Assembly (NCBI GenBank): GCA_964501985.1
Contig: CAZCVY010000139.1
Span: forward strand, 1 to 17,709
Origin: Bog-366 sp964501985
GTDB taxonomy: Bacteria; Acidobacteriota; Terriglobia; UBA7540
Reading direction: 5' to 3'
DNA length: 17,709 nt
Below the pieces are notes generated by a model, which was not told the origin of the DNA, searched no databases, and was given only the letters and a program-made list of their open reading frames with translations. Position 1 is the first letter of the stretch. Each line of letters opens with the position of its first letter. This document shows, piece after piece, positions 13,424-17,709 of the stretch. Made by a program: the position numbers and the translations under genes.

Positions 13424-14196
13424 ATGTTCATCCTACAGCCATTATTCACCCCAGTGCCAAGGTAAGCGGCAATGTCACGGTCGGCCCCTTCTCCCTGATC
13501 GGTGAAAACGTCGAAGTCGGGGACGGCACCGAAGTGATGTCCCACGTGGTCATCGACGGGCACACGCGAGTCGGCAAGAACAACCGAGTCTTTCCGTTTA
13601 CCGCAATCGGGCTCGCGCCGCAGGATTTGAAGTATCACGGCGAGCCCACCGCCGTCGAAATCGGCGATGGCAATTCCATCCGGGAATGCGTGACGATTCA
13701 TCGCGGCACGGCGGATGGCGATGGGATCACGCGCGTCGGCAGCCACAACCTGCTGATGGCTTACGTGCACATTGCCCATGACTGCAAAGTGGGAAACCAC
13801 GTCATCATGGCCAACGGCGCGTCCTTGGCCGGCCATATCGAAATCGAGGATCACGCCACCGTGGGTCCGTTCTGCGGCATTCACCAATTCTCCCGCATCG
13901 GCGCATACAGTTTCCTCGGAGCTTTCAGCGTGGTGAATCAGGATATCCTCCCGTATTCCAAAACCACAGCTCCGCGGCCGCTGGGCGTGTATGGCGCGAA
14001 CAAGTTGGGCCTCGATCGCCGGGGACTTTCAGCCGACGACGTCAAGGACCTGGAGGTTGCCTTCCGGCTGCTGACCCGTTCGAAGCTCAATACCACGCAG
14101 GCGCTGGAAGCTATCGAGGCCAAGGGATTTCATTCCCCGCACGTCAAGGCCTTGGTGGACTTCATTCGCAACTCGAAGCGAGGAGTGGCGAAGTGA
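13420..14196 (+). CDS. lpxA: UDP-N-acetylglucosamine acyltransferase LpxA
   Basis: LpxA attaches a 3-hydroxyacyl chain from ACP to the 3-position of UDP-GlcNAc, the first step of lipid A synthesis in the cytoplasm. The 258-aa protein shows left-handed beta-helix hexapeptide repeats (HPTAIIHPSAKVSGNVTVGP, and VGDGTEV, IGDGNSI). Also present are the block IGLAPQDLKYHGEP, TIHRGT and the catalytic His120 in HIAHDC. The helical C-terminal domain follows GANKLGLDRRG. At the acyl-length ruler (Gly173 in E. coli, Met169 in P. aeruginosa) the aligned residue appears to be Ala168 in SFLGAFS, judged by eye. The start overlaps the fabZ stop. Confidence 0.95.
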   Translation: MNVHPTAIIHPSAKVSGNVTVGPFSLIGENVEVGDGTEVMSHVVIDGHTRVGKNNRVFPFTAIGLAPQDLKYHGEPTAVEIGDGNSIRECVTIHRGTADGDGITRVGSHNLLMAYVHIAHDCKVGNHVIMANGASLAGHIEIEDHATVGPFCGIHQFSRIGAYSFLGAFSVVNQDILPYSKTTAPRPLGVYGANKLGLDRRGLSADDVKDLEVAFRLLTRSKLNTTQALEAIEAKGFHSPHVKALVDFIRNSKRGVAK

Positions 14197-14217
14197 GACA
14201 ATCGGACCATCGAAAGT

Positions 14218-14310
14218 CTGTCAGTTGTCCGTCGTCAGTTGCTCGTTGTCCATTTCGGCATTCTCCGAATTCTGCAAATCAACTTGCGACGGACTACGGA
14301 CTAAGGACAG
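14218..14310. repeat. 93-bp inverted heptad-repeat element between lpxA and lpxI
   Basis: The left end 14218-14242 and the reverse complement of the right end 14286-14310 agree at 19 of 25 positions, both with a 7-nt period (CAGTTGT / CGGACTA type). The transcript could fold into a long imperfect hairpin. Together with the next 30 nt it fills the lpxA-lpxI gap. Confidence 0.6.
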
Positions 14311-14341
14311 CCTTTAAATGACCCGCTGACCCGATGAACCA

Positions 14342-15166
14342 ATGAATCAATCTTCTGCCTCTCCTGACCGTTACGCCATCATCGCCGGCAATGGGCGCTT
14401 TCCCTTTCTCGTGTTAGATGCGGCCCGCGACCAGGGACTGGAACCCCTGGTTGTCGCCATCAAAGAAGAGGCCGCGCCGGAGCTTTCCGAAAAGGTGCGG
14501 GACCTTCATTGGCTCAGCCTGGGCGAAGTGGCCAAGTGCCTTGACCTGCTGGTGTCGGAAAGGGTCAGCAAGGTGGTGCTCGCGGGGCAAGTTAAGCACG
14601 CTCAACTGTTTAGCGCCATTAAGCCGGACGGCATGATGAGCCGGATGTTGCAGGGCCTTTCGCGCAAGAACACCGACGTGCTGATTGGCGCTTTCGTGCG
14701 CATGATCGAGGGACGGGGCATGCATGTGGTTGATTCCACACTCTTTCTGAAGCCGCTCTTGCCGGAAGAAGGCACGCTCACCCACCGGTCTCCCGATCCG
14801 GAAGAGGCGGCCGACATTACCTATGGCCGCGAAATTGCCAAGAAGATTGCGGGACTCGACCTCGGCCAGACCATCGTGGTCGCGGACCGCGCCTGCGTGG
14901 CCGTCGAGGCTATGGAGGGAACCGACGCCGCCATCCAGCGCGCCGCCACCCTCAGTAACGGACGGCGGTTGGTGGTCGTCAAAGTAAGTAAGCCCGACCA
15001 GGATATGCGCTTCGACGTCCCGGTCGTGGGCAGAAAGACTATCCAGGTCATGCGTGAGTCCAAAGCTACCGTGCTCGCGGTGGATGCGGGAAAGACCCTG
15101 CTGTTCGACCGCCATAACCTGATCGCGGACGCCAACGACGCGGGAATAGCTATCGTAGGGATGTGA
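14342..15166 (+). CDS. lpxI: UDP-2,3-diacylglucosamine pyrophosphatase LpxI
   Basis: LpxI (DUF1009) hydrolyses UDP-2,3-diacylglucosamine to lipid X and UMP, replacing LpxH. The 274-aa protein has the two-domain DUF1009 pattern: YAIIAGNGRFPFLVLDAA at the N-terminus, VVLAGQVKHAQLF (about 78-90), then the C-terminal IVVADRACVAVEAMEGTDAAI, and KPDQDMRFDVPVVG with Asp225 in the MRFD motif. That Asp matches the residue essential in Caulobacter LpxI by position and context. No Shine-Dalgarno precedes the ATG. Instead a 3-codon ORF (ATG AAC CAA TGA, 14334-14345) overlaps it by ATGA. It belongs to the fabZ-lpxA group, 145 bp downstream of lpxA. Confidence 0.92.
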   Translation: MNQSSASPDRYAIIAGNGRFPFLVLDAARDQGLEPLVVAIKEEAAPELSEKVRDLHWLSLGEVAKCLDLLVSERVSKVVLAGQVKHAQLFSAIKPDGMMSRMLQGLSRKNTDVLIGAFVRMIEGRGMHVVDSTLFLKPLLPEEGTLTHRSPDPEEAADITYGREIAKKIAGLDLGQTIVVADRACVAVEAMEGTDAAIQRAATLSNGRRLVVVKVSKPDQDMRFDVPVVGRKTIQVMRESKATVLAVDAGKTLLFDRHNLIADANDAGIAIVGM

Positions 15167-15170
15167 GGAG

Positions 15171-15235
15171 CGAAACTCGAAAGTTGAAATTCGAAACTCG
15201 CGGCCGTGTTCTCGAGTTTCGACTTTCGAGTTTCG
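15171..15235. repeat. Inverted heptad repeats forming a long hairpin before the Gfo/Idh gene
   Basis: The left arm (15171-15200) has units CGAAACT, CGAAAGT, TGAAATT, CGAAACT. The right arm (15213-15235) is its reverse complement once the TGAAATT unit is dropped, giving a 23-bp perfect match with a 7-nt bulge and a 12-nt loop. It fills almost the whole lpxI to Gfo/Idh gap and ends 6 nt before the ATG. Confidence 0.8.
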
Positions 15236-15241
15236 AATTAC

Positions 15242-16228
15242 ATGAGCGAGACGATTCCGGTCGCCGTGCTGGGTGTTGGTGAACACGGCAAGAAGCACGC
15301 GCGCGAATTGAAGAAGGTTCCAGGGGCGGAACTGGTTGGGGTTTACGACTTGCGTCCGGAGCGCGCCCAGGAAATCGCCGCCGAGCTTGGCGTGCGTGCC
15401 TTTGAAAACCTTGACGCCGCGCTGGGCGCGGTGCGTGCGGTGAGCGTCGTGATCCCCACCACCGATCACGCCTTCGTGGCGCGCCAGGCTTTCGCTCGAG
15501 GCGTGGACGTGCTCCTGGAAAAGCCCATAACCAGGACCGTGGAGGAGGCATCCGAGCTGATTGAGCTGGCCGAGAGCAGTGGGCGCATTCTTCAAGTAGG
15601 TCATCTCGAGCGCTTCAATCCGGGGGTGGTGGCCGCCAGGGGCGCAACCACGCGTCCAATGTTCTTTGAAATCCATCGTTTGGGAGTCTTCAGCCCTCGC
15701 AGTCTGGATGTCGATGTGGTCTTCGATCTCATGATTCACGACCTCGATCTCGTCCTTTGGATGGTGGACTCTCCCTGGCGTGATGTGCGCGCGGTGGGGC
15801 TGCCCGTCCTTTCGAACAAAGTTGACATCGCTAACGCCCGGGTGGAGTTCCAAAATGGCGCGGTGGCCAACCTGACGGCTAGCCGCGTGAGCACGGAAAG
15901 GGTTCGCAAGTTCCGGTACTTCCAACCCAATGAGTATTTTTCCATTGATTTCACGCGCCGGGATGCGACACTAATTCGGGTGGACCACCAGGGGCCAACC
16001 CCGCAGATCGCGTTCCGGAAACTGACCACCACGCCGCAGGAACCACTGCGGGCCGAGTTGGAGGCTTTCGTCGAATCGGTGCGGACAAGAAGTCGCCCCC
16101 TGGTCAGCGGCACAGAGGGAAAACAGGCTCTTGCCTTGGCCGAAGACGTTATGAACTGCATCGAACAACATGCGGCCCTCGTCAACGTGCCCCTGGGACG
16201 TTCCGTGGGGCAAAGCGGAGAAAGCTAG
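15242..16228 (+). CDS. Gfo/Idh/MocA-family oxidoreductase (possible GnnA-like)
   Basis: A 328-aa NAD(P)-dependent sugar oxidoreductase. The N-terminal Rossmann motif is VAVLGVGEHGKKHA (about 7-20) and the family EKP lysine motif lies at 93-95 (LLEKPITR). The second domain includes QVGHLERFNP and VVFDLMIHDLDL with the conserved His. The ATG at 15242 is chosen because the GTG at 15206 would translate the repeat hairpin. There is no Shine-Dalgarno. It sits among lipid A genes. GnnA, the oxidoreductase that with GnnB makes UDP-GlcNAc3N for amide-linked lipid A, is of this superfamily and is also encoded near lpxA in some bacteria, so that role is possible. No gnnB-like aminotransferase is in the window. 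Confidence 0.85.
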   Translation: MSETIPVAVLGVGEHGKKHARELKKVPGAELVGVYDLRPERAQEIAAELGVRAFENLDAALGAVRAVSVVIPTTDHAFVARQAFARGVDVLLEKPITRTVEEASELIELAESSGRILQVGHLERFNPGVVAARGATTRPMFFEIHRLGVFSPRSLDVDVVFDLMIHDLDLVLWMVDSPWRDVRAVGLPVLSNKVDIANARVEFQNGAVANLTASRVSTERVRKFRYFQPNEYFSIDFTRRDATLIRVDHQGPTPQIAFRKLTTTPQEPLRAELEAFVESVRTRSRPLVSGTEGKQALALAEDVMNCIEQHAALVNVPLGRSVGQSGES

Positions 16229-16240
16229 TCGTAGTTTGCT

Positions 16241-17356
16241 ATGAGTTTGCAATCCCAACTCAACCTCCAGGTTCCCGAGCACGAGGACCCTCAGCTCGAT
16301 CTATTCCCTCAGACCGTGGAACCCCGAGTCGTTGAGCCCCAGTTCAAACTGTTTGTGGACCTCGACCCGGAAAGTGAGTTGGCGGGTTGGCGGCGCCGGG
16401 CGTTATTCCTGACCTCCGTTTTCTTCCACATCTTTCTGATCTTGTTCGTCATTTTCGCCCCGGACCTCCTTCGCCGCGGCAAGCTGATGATGGGGATTCC
16501 CGTCACCGCGCGGCAAAGTCCACAGGTGACCACCTTATTCATTCCCCCGGACTTGCTGAAGTCGCTGCGGGAGCCGCCTCCCGAGGCGCGCCCTTCCGAC
16601 AAGAACCGCCGCGCCCAGGGACGCTCGCCCGTCATCGATCCGAAGGGCCTGAAGGCGCCCTATTCGCGCGGCAACACGCCGGAGCCCGAGATCGCGCGTG
16701 GAGCGCCGCCCGCACCTCCGCCAGCCGCCGCGGCAGCTCCCACTCCTCCCCCGGGCGGACCGCCACAGCCCCAACCGGCTCAGCCTGCACCGCCCAAACC
16801 CGAGCCCGAAAAGGATGCAGGCCTGCGCTTGGATGACGTCACTCCGCCCGACGGTGGCGGTCCAGGGAAATTCAAGGTGCCCTCGATGACCCCCGGACAG
16901 GCGATCCAGCAGTCGATGCAAAACGCCGCCAAGGGCGGTTATCACCCCTCTGGGAGCGGCTCAGGCGGCGGTGGCGACTCGGACATGAATTTCAACAACC
17001 TGCACCCCAACTTCTCCACCGAAGCGCCCACCATCCTTTCCGACACGCGGGGAGTGGACTTCGGACCGTACCTCGCCCGCATCGTCTACATCGTCCGGCG
17101 CAACTGGCTGGCCGTGATTCCGGAATCCGCGCGGCTGGGCGAAAAAGGGCGCGTGGGAGTGGTGTTTGAAATCCTCAAGGATGGCTCCATGCCCCAGGAA
17201 CGCATGGTGGCTTCTTCCGGCTCCGATCCCCTCGACCGCGCCGCATATAACGGCATCCACGCCTCGGCGCCGTTCCCCCCGCTGCCCGCCGAGTTTACCG
17301 GCAATCACCTGGTCCTCCAGTTCATCTTCCTCTATAACCTCTCGGCCCCACAGTAG
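16241..17356 (+). CDS. TonB/TolA C-terminal-domain energy-transducer-like protein
   Basis: A 371-aa protein. An acidic cytoplasmic N-terminus of about 50 residues is followed by RRR and one membrane helix (about 54-74, FLTSVFFHIFLILFVIF). A long periplasmic Pro/Ala-rich spacer (about 110-200, with APPAPPPAAAAAPTPPP) and a Gly/Ser stretch (SGSGSGGGG) lead to a C-terminal TonB-like domain (about 275-365). That domain holds YLARIVYIVRRNWLAVIP, GRVGVVFEILKDGSM and the SGSDPLDRAAYNGIHASAPFPPLP motif. Such proteins couple inner-membrane energy to outer-membrane transport or envelope integrity. The ATG is 12 nt past the upstream stop, without a clear Shine-Dalgarno. It looks like the last gene of the lipid A group before a repeat-rich gap. 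Confidence 0.85.
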   Translation: MSLQSQLNLQVPEHEDPQLDLFPQTVEPRVVEPQFKLFVDLDPESELAGWRRRALFLTSVFFHIFLILFVIFAPDLLRRGKLMMGIPVTARQSPQVTTLFIPPDLLKSLREPPPEARPSDKNRRAQGRSPVIDPKGLKAPYSRGNTPEPEIARGAPPAPPPAAAAAPTPPPGGPPQPQPAQPAPPKPEPEKDAGLRLDDVTPPDGGGPGKFKVPSMTPGQAIQQSMQNAAKGGYHPSGSGSGGGGDSDMNFNNLHPNFSTEAPTILSDTRGVDFGPYLARIVYIVRRNWLAVIPESARLGEKGRVGVVFEILKDGSMPQERMVASSGSDPLDRAAYNGIHASAPFPPLPAEFTGNHLVLQFIFLYNLSAPQ

Positions 17357-17363
17357 CGCTGGG

Positions 17364-17398
17364 AACAGTTCATAGTTGACAGTCGACAGTTAACAGTC
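17364..17398. repeat. 7-nt-period repeat after the TonB-like gene
   Basis: Five in-phase units: AACAGTT, CATAGTT, GACAGTC, GACAGTT, AACAGTC. It begins 8 nt after the stop codon. Confidence 0.75.
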
Positions 17399-17411
17399 AC
17401 GGCGTTCCTTC

Positions 17412-17433
17412 GTAGCGGCGAGTTCACCTCGCC
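17412..17433 (+). repeat. REP-like hairpin with GTAG signature (class C)
   Basis: GTAG (17412-17415) precedes GGCGAG and CTCGCC (17417-17422, 17428-17433) around a 5-nt loop. The layout is that of a REP but the stem sequence is unrelated to class A. Confidence 0.5.
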
Positions 17434-17460
17434 ACATGGCCCCCGCCGCCACGACGAAAC

Positions 17461-17491
17461 GGAGTGCCGACCTATTCTGTAGGCCCGCGGC
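17461..17491 (+). repeat. REP element, class A, copy 4 (degenerate)
   Basis: GGAG foot, arms TGCCGACCT and AGGCCCGCG, 7-nt loop ATTCTGT. It carries a few substitutions from the class A pattern, most of them unpaired in the stem. Confidence 0.6.
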
Positions 17492-17522
17492 CGTTGCTTG
17501 GCTCTTGCTTTCGTTTGCTCGC

Positions 17523-17543
17523 CACTTGTCACTCGTCACTGTC
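17523..17543. repeat. 7-nt-period repeat, inverted relative to 17364-17398
   Basis: Units CACTTGT, CACTCGT, CACTGTC. With 17364-17398 it brackets two REP hairpins, as in the 117-bp folD/coaE element, but the end-to-end match is weaker. Confidence 0.6.
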
Positions 17544-17597
17544 TTAAGCCGCCATGTGCAGCTCGTTGTGAGCGGACGGGCAGAGCGCGGGGGAGGA

Positions 17598-17627
17598 GCC
17601 GCGGACCTCAAGAACAGGTCCGCACTA
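17598..17627 (-). repeat. REP element, class A, copy 5
   Basis: On the minus strand: GTAG foot (17624-17627), arms GCGGACCT and AGGTCCGC, loop GTTCTTG. It abuts the reverse transcriptase-like fragment. Confidence 0.75.
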
Positions 17628-17709
17628 CGGATGCTGTGATGATACTTACGGCCGCCTTTCTTCCGATAGCACTGCGCGCCAAACGTGTATCCCAGAAAGT
17701 CGAAACCCT
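17624..17709 (-). pseudogene. Reverse transcriptase fragment (group II intron type), partial
   Basis: Read on the minus strand from the right edge, about 28 residues begin GFDFLGYTFGAQCYRKKGGR. The FDFLGYTF motif followed by a basic stretch is characteristic of the RT7/thumb boundary of group II intron-encoded reverse transcriptases. In intact proteins about 150 more residues (thumb, maturase) follow. Here the frame instead enters a REP hairpin (17598-17627), then repeat sequence, and stops at 17390. The gene therefore appears truncated at its 3' end by repeat DNA, with the rest outside the window. The call rests on one motif. Confidence 0.55.

Noticed and set aside
14414..15925. 503-aa open frame on the minus strand
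   Set aside because: It is antisense to lpxI and the Gfo/Idh gene, runs through the heptad hairpin, and shows no recognisable domain.
3553..17543. CRISPR array as an explanation for the tandem repeats
   Set aside because: The units are 7 nt with no unique spacers and vary within each tract, and no cas genes are present.

Overview
The window looks like chromosomal DNA from a GC-rich Gram-negative (diderm) bacterium. It carries lipid A genes (fabZ-lpxA-lpxI) and a TonB-type protein, together with an ETF and a membrane Fe-S oxidoreductase that point to a menaquinone-linked respiratory chain. LpxI in place of LpxH, a Gfo/Idh gene beside the lpx genes and the style of the intergenic repeats suggest Acidobacteriota. 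That assignment is inference from gene content and was not tested by a search.

Layout. 1-904: minus strand, the N-terminus of an MFS transporter (cut by the left edge) and rsmG. 905-1367: a non-coding gap with two parS centromere sites upstream of rsmG. 1368-2390: hemH (+). 2559-5030: minus-strand electron-transfer group etfB, a small ABM-like protein, etfA. 5176-9830: plus strand, an SDR oxidoreductase, a membrane-anchored TPR-like protein, a six-helix membrane Fe-S (HdrD/CCG-type) oxidoreductase and an ICMT-like methyltransferase. 10031-10789: a DUF374 acyltransferase (+). 10799-12521: coaE and folD (-). 12926-17356: fabZ, lpxA, lpxI, a Gfo/Idh oxidoreductase and a TonB/TolA-like protein (+). 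The right edge holds a minus-strand fragment that resembles a group II intron reverse transcriptase and runs into repeats.

How the parts fit. EtfAB would collect electrons from acyl-CoA or other dehydrogenases. The membrane Fe-S protein (two 4Fe-4S ferredoxin motifs, two CCG domains, a NarI-like membrane part with candidate heme histidines) is the kind of protein that passes ETF electrons to menaquinone. HemH makes the heme such a protein would need. FabZ, LpxA and LpxI act in fatty acid and lipid A synthesis, and the DUF374 protein may be a late lipid A acyltransferase.

The most unusual content is non-coding. First, a perfect and a one-variant parS site lie 141 bp apart. Second, there is a family of about 30-bp REP-like hairpins, most with the GTAG/GGAG tetranucleotide used by RAYT-mobilised REPs. 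Third, tracts of 7-nt-period repeats fill many intergenic gaps, often as inverted pairs that would fold into long hairpins. They touch start or stop codons of etfA, coaE, folD, lpxI and the Gfo/Idh gene.
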